Below, one piece after another: positions 1 to 7,453 of a DNA stretch of 16,770 bases. The notes under the pieces are model-generated. The model did no database searches and was not told the origin of the DNA. It saw only the letters and a list, made by a program, of their open reading frames with translations. Both the position numbers and the translations under genes were made by a program. Origin of the DNA: G001797105 sp964528155. GTDB lineage: Bacteria; Chloroflexota; Anaerolineae; Anaerolineales; E44-bin32. Where the stretch lies: NCBI GenBank assembly GCA_964528155.1, contig CAZGRL010000078.1:1-16770 (forward strand). The letters run 5' to 3'. The first letter of the stretch is position 1. The number at the start of each line of letters is the position of its first letter.

Positions 1-85
1 AACTGCGACGAGGATACCGGAGGTGCAGCGCTTTCATACAATCACTCGCTGGAGCCCCATTCGCTTCGCTCATGGGACAGGCGGA

Positions 86-130
86 GCCCGGCCAGGCCCG
101 CCCCATGCCATGAGCATGTCTTGGCCGGGC
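86..130. repeat. Inverted repeat near the window start
   Basis: The 9-base arms at 86-94 (GCCCGGCCA) and 122-130 (TGGCCGGGC) are exact reverse complements. Inside the loop a smaller 5-bp stem pairs 104-108 (CATGC) with 114-118 (GCATG). There is no T-tract. It lies about 55 bp upstream of the first gene and could be a terminator of a gene to the left or a leader structure; nothing in the sequence decides between these. Positions 1-184 hold no convincing gene. Confidence 0.4.
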
Positions 131-184
131 TGTTCAGCTTGAGGCCGCCGGGGGTCGGGACACACAAGAGCTGGAGGCGAACAC

Positions 185-538
185 GTGCCAGGCATCATCG
201 ATCCTGAGACGATCTACGTAGACAAGTTGCCGACCGTCTGGTCACCTGTTCAGGGCGAGCTCTCTCCCGAAGAGCACGCACACGAGCTCGAGGAACAGGC
301 AACGGCCAGTCTGCTCTGGGCCAGCCCTGTCCCCGAGCAGATCCTCCGAGTCTTGCTCGAAGAGACATCCGTTCACCGCGTCGAAGAGCCACCAGAGGGC
401 TTCGATCCGGAGGTCCAGGGTGAATGGGACCCCACCCTTCTCACATTCGCATTCAAACGACCGGCGAAGCTCGTCAGAGAGGATAGAACTCCGGAGGCTT
501 TGATTCTGGAATACAAGCTCGAGGGCGCCGGGTACTGA
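185..538 (+). CDS. Hypothetical small acidic protein (117 aa)
   Basis: I do not recognise this protein. The start is GTG at 185, supported by a GGAGG at 173-177 with 7 bases of spacing. The product is acidic and soluble in appearance, with no signal peptide or membrane segment. A Glu-rich helix lies near residues 27-40, a Pro/Glu-rich stretch follows around 65-82, and the C-terminal part (about 83-117) alternates hydrophobic and charged residues as in beta strands. There are no cysteines. It stands alone: the next gene downstream is convergent. The good ribosome binding site and long open frame support it as real, but no function can be assigned. Confidence 0.65.
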   Translation: MPGIIDPETIYVDKLPTVWSPVQGELSPEEHAHELEEQATASLLWASPVPEQILRVLLEETSVHRVEEPPEGFDPEVQGEWDPTLLTFAFKRPAKLVREDRTPEALILEYKLEGAGY

Positions 539-734
539 ATGTTCGAGATCACGCCGGAGACGGTGACGATCGGACGGATCTGAGGTCTTCCACCCCCGAG
601 GCAATCGATCCCGCCTCACCACTCCGGCATGAATGTCAGAATCCTCTCCGATCCCCACGAGGGCGAGACGCACGAAACCGCTCCGCGGTTACGAGGCTCC
701 GCTCATCGTACGTGATACCACAGATGCCGAACCC

Positions 735-950
735 TCATGCGTCCTTCTGTTTCTCTCGTGACGCTATGTAGAACAGATACAGGCCCACGGCGATTGCGGC
801 GAGACTCATGTACAGAGATGACGCTGACATCGCTAACCACCCGGTAAGGACGTCAACGCCGCTCGCAATGAGGCCGAGAAGCCCAAGGATGAGCAGCAAT
901 CTGCCTGCGACTCGAAATCGGATCGGGACAAAGCCTGAAGATCGGCTCAC
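735..950 (-). CDS. Small two-TM membrane protein (about 71 aa; start uncertain)
   Basis: This is an unrecognised small integral membrane protein. The chosen GTG start at 950 has a strong AGGAGGAG site a few bases upstream on the minus strand. The product has two hydrophobic helices, at about residues 15-33 and 43-62, and a charged C-terminus ending in REKQKDA. The frame stays open upstream to 1250. The part nearest the chosen start encodes a third possible membrane segment followed by basic residues, but the further upstream part looks non-coding. An extended -10-like TGCTATACT lies at about 1025-1033 on the minus strand, which would favour the short form. A longer three-helix form cannot be excluded. 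Confidence 0.45.
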   Translation of the reverse strand: MSRSSGFVPIRFRVAGRLLLILGLLGLIASGVDVLTGWLAMSASSLYMSLAAIAVGLYLFYIASREKQKDA

Positions 951-1273
951 TGCACTCCTCCTTGTCTTGAGGCTGCGGACCATCATGATCAGAACAGAAG
1001 CTGGCAGAACCAGGCTCAGGATAGAGTATAGCAAGACCGAGTCGTGACAACTTTCAGGGTTACATCGCAGTCCTTCGCAGATTCTCCCCAGTTCGACGGT
1101 CCCGACGCCGCATAGCAACTCGCGGCAGCGCGGGTATTTCGCCAGGGACGGACTCCGTGACGCTCCAGCCGGTGGCCTGGCCCCGCAGCCAGGCCGCGCG
1201 AACCCATTGGGGTCGGTTGGTGTTGAACTAGGATTGCCGTATCTCTTCATTGGTGGTCGCCAAAGGAGGTCTC
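951..1273. other. Divergent intergenic region between the membrane protein and the DUF4260 gene
   Basis: With the chosen starts, this 323-bp stretch separates two divergent genes. On the minus strand it holds the AGGAGGAG site and an extended -10-like TGCTATACT (about 1025-1033). On the plus strand it ends with an AAAGGAGGT site (1262-1270). Long open frames cross it in both directions but show no recognisable protein. I see no repeat or RNA gene. Confidence 0.4.
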
Positions 1274-1666
1274 GTGGAACGCCTGATCAAGCTGGAAGAG
1301 CTTGGTCTCTTCCTTCTCTCCATTCTTCTGTTCACCCAGTTGGACTACGTATGGTGGTTGTACCTGGCGTTGTTTCTGGCGCCCGATCTTGGGATGATCG
1401 GATACATCTTCGGCCCGGCTGTGGGCGCGGCAACCTACGACCTGACGCACCACAAGGGCCTGGCGGTCGCGCTCTATGTTATCGGTATCCTGGCCGCCAT
1501 CCCTGCCCTGTCCCTAACCGGAGTGATCATGATCGGGCACTCCAGTTTGGATCGCGTGCTGGGTTATGGCCTGAAGTATTCGGACGCATTCCAGCACACG
1601 CATCTGGGATGGATCGGTCGAGTGCGGGAATTACAGGTGACACCGTCGCCTGAGTCTGCCCGTTGA
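1274..1666 (+). CDS. DUF4260 family membrane protein
   Basis: This is a 130-residue integral membrane protein of the DUF4260 family; its biochemical role is unknown. I see the family pattern KLEELGLFLLS at the N-terminus, a first hydrophobic segment at about residues 8-20, further helices at about 26-46 and 62-86, and a conserved C-terminal block LGYGLKYSDAFQHTHLGWIG at about 96-115. The frame opens at TTG 1250, but GTG 1274 fits the family N-terminus and follows an AAAGGAGGT at 1262-1270. Its spacing is rather short, about 4 bases. The product ends in a short polar tail. It is probably a single-gene unit. Confidence 0.8.
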   Translation: MERLIKLEELGLFLLSILLFTQLDYVWWLYLALFLAPDLGMIGYIFGPAVGAATYDLTHHKGLAVALYVIGILAAIPALSLTGVIMIGHSSLDRVLGYGLKYSDAFQHTHLGWIGRVRELQVTPSPESAR

Positions 1667-1689
1667 GCACGGAATAGCCGGTCGAGGCA

Positions 1690-1725
1690 AGTAGGCATCA
1701 TCCCCTACTACAGGGTCGCTATAAT
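1690..1725 (+). promoter_or_regulatory. Candidate promoter or operator for the VOC gene
   Basis: A perfect -10 hexamer TATAAT lies at 1720-1725, about 70 bp before the VOC gene start at 1794. No good -35 is seen at 16-18 bp. A small inverted repeat, AGTAGG at 1690-1695 and CCTACT at 1704-1709, sits where the -35 would be. It could be an operator or a weak terminator for the DUF4260 gene. The assignment rests on the -10 match alone. Confidence 0.35.
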
Positions 1726-1793
1726 TATGTGAGCTGCGCGAAGCTCGAGGCGGCTGTGGCTCGACTCCCTGGCGGCTCCAACAAGAGGAGTGG

Positions 1794-2312
1794 ATGGTGG
1801 CATCCTTTCAAGAGATCACGCCATGTTTGTGGTTTGACACGCAGGCCGAAGAGGCGGCGAACTTCTACGTCTCGATCTTCAAGGACTCGAGGATCGTTCG
1901 TATCCTTCGCTATGGCGAAGCGAGTCACGAGATCCACGGAAAACCGGCCGGCAGCGTCATGACCGTCGAGTTCGAACTCAACGGTCAGCGCTTCACGGCC
2001 CTCAACGGCGGCCCACAATTCAAGTTCACCGAGGCCATTTCGCTACAGGTCGACTGCGAGACGCAGGAAGAAGTCGATTACTTCTGGGAGAAGCTCACTG
2101 AAAACGGAGAAGAAGTCGCGTGTGGTTGGTTGAAGGACAAATACGGCCTGACCTGGCAGATCGGTCTGACTGCGCTCGGCAAAATGCTCGGCGATCCCGA
2201 CCAGGAAAAGACCCAGCGCGTGACGAATGCATACCTGCGAATGAAGAAGCTTGACCTGGCAGCGCTCGAGCGAGCGTATTCGGGCGAACAGGAAGGAATG
2301 CGTGACGCCTGA
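1794..2312 (+). CDS. VOC family protein, PhnB/3-demethylubiquinone methyltransferase-like
   Basis: This is a 172-residue vicinal-oxygen-chelate fold protein of the PhnB-like group, often annotated as 3-demethylubiquinone-9 3-methyltransferase. Family hallmarks are visible in order: ITPCLWFDTQAEEAANFYVSIF (about 8-29), TVEFELNGQRFTALNGGP (about 57-74), a DCETQEEVDYFWEKL segment (about 87-101), and CGWLKDKYGLTWQI (about 110-123). The start is ATG 1794 with an AGAGGAG a few bases upstream. The methyltransferase name is historical. These proteins are usually uncharacterised, and I infer only a VOC fold, with metal binding possible. It stands alone with its own likely promoter. Confidence 0.9.
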   Translation: MVASFQEITPCLWFDTQAEEAANFYVSIFKDSRIVRILRYGEASHEIHGKPAGSVMTVEFELNGQRFTALNGGPQFKFTEAISLQVDCETQEEVDYFWEKLTENGEEVACGWLKDKYGLTWQIGLTALGKMLGDPDQEKTQRVTNAYLRMKKLDLAALERAYSGEQEGMRDA

Positions 2313-2505
2313 TCGCAATCCAGGAATGTAAGGGGCGTAGACTCAGGATGGTAAGACATCCCCAGTACCTGTGGCACCCTGGCCTGACCGCCATGGCAGA
2401 CAGGCACAGGCAGGGCGAACAGGCAATCGAGAGCGTCGAGGGGGAACGCCAGCGCCGATGGGCCGGCTGCCGTTTTCCTACACACGAACAGAAAGGGGAC
2501 ACCAG

Positions 2506-3267
2506 ATGAACATCCAATCGGCCACGACTCTACTCAAGCCATTCTTCCGTTTTCCCTTTCAGGACAGTGAAGCGAGGAACCGCTTCGTTGCAGGAAGCGC
2601 GCTCATGCTGGGCGGCTTCATCGTGCCCATCATCCCAGGGATTTTCGCCTACGGCTACATGCTCCGAATCCTGCGAACAACCGCCGAAGGAGAGCCTCCT
2701 TCCATGCCACCCTGGGACAATTGGGCGTCCTTGTTCAGCCTCGGCCTGCGAGGCGCGATCGTCAACTTCATTTTCTTCCTGCCTTCCATCGGCGTGTTCT
2801 TGCTTGGGTTCGCCGCCTACCTATCCATGTTCTTCCTGATCCCGCTCTCCTCGGCTGCCGATCCCAACAGGAGCGACCCGATCTTCGCGCTGTTCTTCTT
2901 CGGCATGGGCGCGATGTTCTTCTCCATGGCCGTTGGCACCATCCTGCTCGTCCTCGGTGCGATCCCCCTCCCGGCTTCGATGACTCACTTTGTCACACGC
3001 GATCAGCTCGGCGCCGCTTTCAGAGTCCGGGAATGGTGGCCCGTCCTCTCGGCCAACAAGCTCGGCTACTTCATTTCTTTCGTGAGTGTCATCGGCATTT
3101 TCGGGATTGCCTACTTCGCGTTCTTCGCCTTGTATTCCACGCTCGTTCTGCTATGCGTCGCCTTCTTCGTGTTGGCGCCGATCGGCTTCTATGCGATGCT
3201 GGTCGGGGCAGCGCTCTTCGGAGAGACCTATCGGGAGGGCAGCGGTCTGCTCCAGGATCGCGCCTGA
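2506..3267 (+). CDS. DUF4013 domain-containing membrane protein
   Basis: This is a 253-residue multi-pass membrane protein of the DUF4013 type; function unknown. It has hydrophobic helices at about residues 31-52, 83-113, 127-156, 187-210 and 212-238. Between the first two lies the family-like PPWDNWASLFSLGLRG loop (about 68-83). Several GxxP and P-x-x-P turns in the first helix also fit the family. The open frame extends upstream to 2371, but ATG 2506 is preceded by AAAGGGGA and gives the usual N-terminus; the upstream extension shows no membrane or domain signature. A hairpin after the stop may terminate transcription. Confidence 0.82.
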   Translation: MNIQSATTLLKPFFRFPFQDSEARNRFVAGSALMLGGFIVPIIPGIFAYGYMLRILRTTAEGEPPSMPPWDNWASLFSLGLRGAIVNFIFFLPSIGVFLLGFAAYLSMFFLIPLSSAADPNRSDPIFALFFFGMGAMFFSMAVGTILLVLGAIPLPASMTHFVTRDQLGAAFRVREWWPVLSANKLGYFISFVSVIGIFGIAYFAFFALYSTLVLLCVAFFVLAPIGFYAMLVGAALFGETYREGSGLLQDRA

Positions 3268-3567
3268 GCTTCGGACCCCGAGTCGCTTCGCGCCAGAGGC
3301 CTGAATGACATCACCAGCCTGACCCTCCGGTCAGGCCGGCGCAGCCAGTGAGAGCGGACAGACAAACCCGGCCAGGGTGGCGCGATAATCTGCAGGAGTT
3401 GTCTTCTGTCCAGGCGCCCTATCAGGGCACCGGATGCATCGCAGATGAGGCGCGCCCTTGCATCCACGGCCCGGATCCACTCGGCTTGGATCCGGGCACG
3501 AGGTCGGGAGGCCATCGGCTCACCATAGCCGTCTTGCGGTTCGCCTGCCCAAGAAAGGTCACCGCGC
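3268..3567. other. Intergenic stretch between the DUF4013 and DinB-like genes
   Basis: These 300 bases hold the hairpin at 3317-3336 and, at the right end, the AAAGG site of the next gene. Open frames in several phases cross it, but none has a recognisable protein or a good ribosome binding site. No other feature is visible. Confidence 0.4.
3317..3336. terminator. Hairpin after the DUF4013 gene
   Basis: A perfect 8-bp stem pairs 3317-3324 (GCCTGACC) with 3329-3336 (GGTCAGGC) around a 4-base loop, 50 bp after the DUF4013 stop. It is terminator-like, but no T-tract follows. Confidence 0.4.
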
Positions 3568-4038
3568 ATGTACCAACCCATCGAGCGCTTCGCCGAAGTG
3601 CGAGAACAGGTCCTGCACGCCATCCGCCGCTTTCCTGCGCAGCGCCGAGAGGACGAGCTATTCGGTGAATGGACTCTGAAGGACCTCGTTGCCCATCTCA
3701 CCGGCTGGGACGTCTATTTCACAACGATCCTCAGCTGCCTGGAAACGGGAGAGAAGGCCCCTTACTGGGGGAACATGAACAAGTTCAATGAGGCTTCGGT
3801 CGGCAAGAGGAGAGACTCATCCTGGAAGAAGGTTTACGACGAATTCGTCGCCGCGGGCCGCGAATTCATACGATGCTACGGTCAGCTCTCTGACAAAGCG
3901 GCGGAGAGACGATTCTGGAAGTCGAAGTCCTACACGCCCGCCAGCATTGTCCGCATCAACATCCATCACTACGCCAAATCCCACCTTCCGGAGATCGAGA
4001 AGATGCTTGCGGCTCTGACAAGAGAGCAGGTCGCGTAG
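3568..4038 (+). CDS. DinB-like / ClbS-DfsB family protein
   Basis: This 156-residue protein has the DinB-like four-helix fold signature, in the ClbS/DfsB branch. ClbS is known as a colibactin self-resistance hydrolase; DfsB-type proteins are otherwise poorly characterised. Visible family features are the WTLKDLVAHLTGWD block (about 35-48), with putative metal ligand His43, and the C-terminal INIHHYAKSH (about 130-139), with His133/134 and His139 as the other candidate ligands. The start is ATG 3568 with GAAAGG upstream. The methyltransferase gene begins only 4 bases after the stop, so the two may be co-transcribed. The specific substrate is unknown. Confidence 0.82.
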   Translation: MYQPIERFAEVREQVLHAIRRFPAQRREDELFGEWTLKDLVAHLTGWDVYFTTILSCLETGEKAPYWGNMNKFNEASVGKRRDSSWKKVYDEFVAAGREFIRCYGQLSDKAAERRFWKSKSYTPASIVRINIHHYAKSHLPEIEKMLAALTREQVA

Positions 4039-4042
4039 CCGC

Positions 4043-4788
4043 ATGCCCGGCCGAGCCGAGCCGCCCGACGTTCCCTCACCAACTGCAATAGAGGGCCAGG
4101 GCCGCAATACCACGACAGAGTTGCCGGAGTTTGACGCGGTCCTTGCCGGGTGGGAACTGCCCGAAGGTCCGAATATCCTCAGCCGGGTAGAGGAGATGAT
4201 ACGTCCGGCCCTCTTGGCCGGTTATTTCGGTAGGAGCACCACTCGCTTCGTTTCTGGGTTGCAGTATCATCTCGGCGGCGCGCAAGACACACAGCAACTG
4301 GCCGGGCTCGCCGACCTGTCGTCGTCGGACCGCGTTCTGGATGTCTGTTGCTTTGTTGGCGGACCCGCGCTCCAGCTCGCCGACACATTGGGCTGTCGCG
4401 TCACGGGCGTCGATCTCGACGCCAAGGCCATCGCCGGCCCAACTCGGTCTCGTCCCAGGTCGCAGGTCTTGAATATCTGCTCCAGTTCACGGTCGCCGAT
4501 GCCGGCAGATTTCCCTTTGCAGACTGCGCCTTTGCGGGGGTCTGGAACCAATGCTCGTTGGAATCCGACGAGCATTGGCTGGAGGAGTTCGACTGTGTGC
4601 TGTCGCCCGGCGGTCGATTGGCCTTCACCTTCCAGCGAAAAGCGAAGACGGACAATCGATGGACGCTGGCGGAGCTCGCATCGATTCTCCACAACCTCGG
4701 CTACACCATCAACCATGCTGAGGACATAACCCAACGGGATATCACCATTGGATGGAATGCCCCAGACCAAAAGCTATCCGAGCATTAA
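4043..4788 (+). pseudogene. Frameshifted class I SAM-dependent methyltransferase
   Basis: Two overlapping frames together make one methyltransferase of about 248 residues. The first frame (from ATG 4043) carries the N-terminal helices, motif I VLDVCCFVGGPALQLADTLG and the following GVDLDAKAIA. The second frame carries the rest: LLQFTVADAGRFPFADCAFAGVWNQCSLE, then the SPGGRLAFTF strand, ending at TAA 4786-4788. The switch falls near 4433-4440 in a C/G-rich run and is explained by loss of one base. After the shift the first frame runs to 4729 as nonsense. Motif I has the unusual CCF in place of the common GCG. A real mutation, a sequencing error and programmed shifting cannot be separated here; the first two are more likely. 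It starts 4 bases after the DinB-like gene. Confidence 0.75.
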
Positions 4789-4949
4789 CGCGTGTTCCGG
4801 GCGGCCCTTGGGGATTAGTGGGTCTAGATGGCCCACCGGGAATTCCGGACTGAGATGGAACGAATGAAGAATGGGGAGTACGGCAACGCCAGAGTCGTCA
4901 CCACGAAGCCCGGCAGGCTACACTCTCCGGGGCCGATGGAGCATGACGC

Positions 4950-5396
4950 GTGGAAAGCAGCCAGGATTTCCTGAGCCACCTGGTCGGCCAGTGGATATTG
5001 ACTGGAAACATGGGAGAGGTCGCCCTCCGACAGGAAGTCACTGCCAGGTGGATCCCGGGAGACAAGTTCCTGTGGATATACTTCAAGTTGGATACGCCCG
5101 AGGGGAATCCAACTTCCGACTATGAAGCCGTCTACCATCTCGGTTTCAACGAAGCCGATCAGATCTACATCATGCATCTGCTCGACACGACGGAGGTCCC
5201 AAACGAGTGTGTGGTCGGGCGCGGAAGGCGCCAAGGGGATAGCATTCCGTTCTTATTCGATTATGGCAGCACCAGGTTTCTATACGTCTTTTCCTGGCAC
5301 CCGGACCGAGACAGCTGGAGTTTTCGCCAGACATATGAAAAGGATGGTGAAACCAAGGAGTCTGCTACGAAGGAACTGACCAGGGTTTCCGGATGA
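4950..5396 (+). CDS. DUF1579-like lipocalin-type protein
   Basis: This 148-residue protein resembles DUF1579 and related beta-barrel proteins of unknown function. The N-terminal FLSHLVGQWILTGNMG (about 7-22) matches the family's LVGxW start. It is followed by alternating strands, including RWIPGDKFLWIYFK (about 33-46), YEAVYHLGFNEADQIYIMHLLDT (about 58-80) and a C-terminal WSFRQTYEKDG. The start is GTG 4950, the first possible start after a stop at 4944, with a GGAG about 9 bases upstream. A different frame just upstream (ATG 4828 to TGA 4974) encodes PMEHDAWKAAR. Joining that to DFLSHLVG would also give a plausible N-terminus, so a small frameshift near 4960 is possible but not needed. Confidence 0.7.
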   Translation: MESSQDFLSHLVGQWILTGNMGEVALRQEVTARWIPGDKFLWIYFKLDTPEGNPTSDYEAVYHLGFNEADQIYIMHLLDTTEVPNECVVGRGRRQGDSIPFLFDYGSTRFLYVFSWHPDRDSWSFRQTYEKDGETKESATKELTRVSG

Positions 5397-5498
5397 GATG
5401 GATCTGAACGGCCTGAACAAACGCAGAGGCCGCTCCGCTTCTGGGGTGACCACACAGTGAGTTCGAAGTTCCAACTCGCAGGGGAGAGACGGTAGCGC

Positions 5499-5732
5499 AT
5501 GGAGATCACGAAAGATACGAAGGTGTCGGAGATATTGCGCGAGTATGGGGATATTGCGGACGTTATGGAGCTTTTCGGGGTCAAGCGCGTGGCCAGATAC
5601 TCTTTTCGCCGGATGATCACAAAGGCGCTCACCGTGCAGACCGCCGCCCGCGTTCACGGCGTTCCGCTCGATGAATTCCTGAGAACGTTGCGACAGGCCG
5701 TAGGTGAGGACGCCCGGAATAGCGACGAGTAG
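5499..5732 (+). CDS. DUF1858 domain protein
   Basis: This 77-residue protein is a single DUF1858 domain. I see ITKDTKVSEILREYGDIADVMELFGV (about 3-28) and the second half, LTVQTAARVHGVPLDEFLRTL (about 44-64). The start is ATG 5499 with GGGGAGAG upstream. Many DUF1858 proteins carry cysteines in the middle of the domain after the first GLG-like turn; here that segment reads KRVARYSFRR and has none, so metal or cluster binding through cysteine is unlikely. Such domains are often linked to redox or hybrid-cluster proteins, but no such neighbour is present. Confidence 0.82.
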   Translation: MEITKDTKVSEILREYGDIADVMELFGVKRVARYSFRRMITKALTVQTAARVHGVPLDEFLRTLRQAVGEDARNSDE

Positions 5733-5893
5733 AAAGGTTGTCCCCATCTCGGCGCCGGCTCCCGAGAAGCAGGCCTTTGGCCGGCATCCTACTTGAGCGC
5801 GTACACCAATGGGCTGCCATTCGCGGATGGGCGGAAGCCCGCCTCGGGCAAGGACTGATGGCCATCCGATTGTGAACCGCTGGAGAGACCGAA

Positions 5894-6565
5894 ATGAATC
5901 TGACTCCGCCGGTCGTCGGGCTTTCGCTTGCGGCACTCTGTACCGCCGTCGGCGCGATTGCGTCGGGTTACCATCCAAAGGGTCGCCTAGCCTTCAACAT
6001 ACTCAAGCCGTCCACGACGGTTCTGATCTTTGCCATCGTCGCGGCTTCGGTACGTGGATCAGAGATCCGGTACGATGGATTGATCGCCGTCGCGCTGCTA
6101 TTCTCGCTGGCTGGGGATATTCTCCTGATGTTGCCCCCTCGGTACTTTGCACCAGGGATCTTGTGCTTCTCCATTACCCATGTTCTATACTTCCTGGCTT
6201 TCATCTCCGTTTCGGGGATCGCTCTTCTTCATCTCGGCACACCCCTGCTTGGCATCACGGCGATCGCCCTTGCGGCTCTGATCTGGCCGGGCGTCGAGCA
6301 TTCGCTGCGCATACCGATCTTGCTGTACACGCTACTCATTACGATCATGGCTATCCAGGCCGTCGGCTCTGCGATTGTGCTGGGGTCCGTCGCTCTCCTG
6401 ATCGCGGCGGTGGGCGCCCTCTCCTTCTACGCTTCAGACGCGATGCTTGCGATCGACCGCTTTCGGTCGCCGTTTGTCGCCGCACGGGCAGCCGTGCTTT
6501 CATCGTATTGGCTCGGCCAATGGCTGATCGCGTTCTCTGTGGCCGTCTGGAGCTGGCCTGCGTGA
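5894..6565 (+). CDS. Lysoplasmalogenase (YhhN/TMEM86 family)
   Basis: This is a 223-residue polytopic membrane protein of the YhhN/TMEM86 family, whose characterised members hydrolyse the vinyl ether bond of lysoplasmalogens. It has about seven or eight hydrophobic helices throughout. Family-type motifs are KPSTTVLIF (about 37-45), LLFSLAGDILLML (about 68-80), ITHVLYFLAF (about 96-105), YASDAMLAIDRF (about 179-190) and SYWLGQWLIA (about 204-213). The conserved acidic residues within membrane segments are present. The start is ATG 5894 with GGAGAG 6 bases upstream. Length and pattern fit a complete gene. The substrate in this organism is inferred from family only. Confidence 0.88.
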   Translation: MNLTPPVVGLSLAALCTAVGAIASGYHPKGRLAFNILKPSTTVLIFAIVAASVRGSEIRYDGLIAVALLFSLAGDILLMLPPRYFAPGILCFSITHVLYFLAFISVSGIALLHLGTPLLGITAIALAALIWPGVEHSLRIPILLYTLLITIMAIQAVGSAIVLGSVALLIAAVGALSFYASDAMLAIDRFRSPFVAARAAVLSSYWLGQWLIAFSVAVWSWPA

Positions 6566-6698
6566 CTGTCTGCGCCGGCGAAAGCATCAGGACAGACACG
6601 CGGCTCTCCGGCGGCTACGCGCGACGGCCACGCTGACTGTGTGAGGTGGGCATGTTCGCGCACTCACTATCCGCACACTCGTCTCCCAGAGGTCACCC

Positions 6699-7355
6699 GT
6701 GATACGGAATCTGATCTGGGATGTCGACGGCACGCTCTTCGACACCTACCCGCCGATGGTCCAGTCGTTCCTTCGGGCGCTCGAATCCTTCGGTGGGTCG
6801 GAATCCCCGGCGTATATTCTTTCGTTGGCCAGGGTCGGCCTGACGAACTGCGCACATGTCCTGGCGGCCCGGCACAACCTCGACGAGGACGAGCTTGCCG
6901 GGCGCTTCAGCCAGCTCTATCGGGCTGTCCCCAAGGCGGATCAGCTCCCCTTTGATGGGGTCAAACAGGTCTGCCAGGCAATTGCGGCCGGCGGAGGGAT
7001 CAATGCCATCGTGACCCACCGGGCGCGTGCTTCGACGGAGGAAATGCTCACAACGCACGCCATGCGTGACCTGTTCGCGGAAATCGCCGCCGGTGACGAA
7101 GGCTATCCCAAGAAACCCAATCCGGCGGCGTTCCTGGCGATTATCGACAGGGGCCGAATCGATCCGCGGGAGACGGCCGCTGTCGGCGATCGTGATGTCG
7201 ACATTCTGGCCGGCAAGGCGGCCGGGCTCAGGACGTGCCTATTCCGGCCAGAAGGCGCACAGGCCCCAGAGGCTGATCCCGATTTCACCTTCTCCGACTA
7301 TGCGGATCTATTGAAGTATCTGGAAGGACGCCAGGCCTCCCCAACAACCCCCTGA
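6699..7355 (+). CDS. HAD family hydrolase (phosphatase-like)
   Basis: This 218-residue protein is a HAD-superfamily phosphatase, subfamily IA style. All four motifs are visible: motif I DVDGT with nucleophile Asp8 and acid/base Asp10, motif II Thr106 in VTHR, motif III Lys138/139 in PKKPNP, and motif IV GDRDVD with Asp164 and Asp168. A helical cap lies between residues 15 and 90. The start is GTG 6699 with AGAGGT upstream. It is close in plan to phosphoglycolate or beta-phosphoglucomutase-type enzymes, but the substrate cannot be told from sequence. A 7-bp inverted repeat (7389-7395 with 7409-7415) after the stop may act as terminator. Confidence 0.9.
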   Translation: MIRNLIWDVDGTLFDTYPPMVQSFLRALESFGGSESPAYILSLARVGLTNCAHVLAARHNLDEDELAGRFSQLYRAVPKADQLPFDGVKQVCQAIAAGGGINAIVTHRARASTEEMLTTHAMRDLFAEIAAGDEGYPKKPNPAAFLAIIDRGRIDPRETAAVGDRDVDILAGKAAGLRTCLFRPEGAQAPEADPDFTFSDYADLLKYLEGRQASPTTP

Positions 7356-7388
7356 CGCCAGCTCGCCGATTTCAGTTGCAGGCGATAT

Positions 7389-7415
7389 GGCCGACCCGGC
7401 CCGGTGTCGTCGGCC
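7389..7415. terminator. Hairpin between the HAD gene and the AhpD-like gene
   Basis: GGCCGAC at 7389-7395 pairs with GTCGGCC at 7409-7415 around a 13-base GC-rich loop. No T-tract follows, so it is at best a weak or Rho-assisted terminator, or a leader structure of the selenoprotein gene. Confidence 0.3.
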
Positions 7416-7453
7416 CACCGCACTGATGTGTTGAAGAGAGAAGAGAAACGCAT

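Noticed and set aside
4828..4974. 48-aa open frame from ATG 4828
   Set aside because: No ribosome binding site and no family pattern; it overlaps the DUF1579-like start. It may be a displaced N-terminus if a frameshift exists near 4960, which I note in that gene's entry.
5809..6636. 275-aa frame overlapping the lysoplasmalogenase gene
   Set aside because: It is rich in Arg, His and Cys, shows no domain, and runs on the shadow frame of a clear membrane protein gene with a good ribosome binding site.
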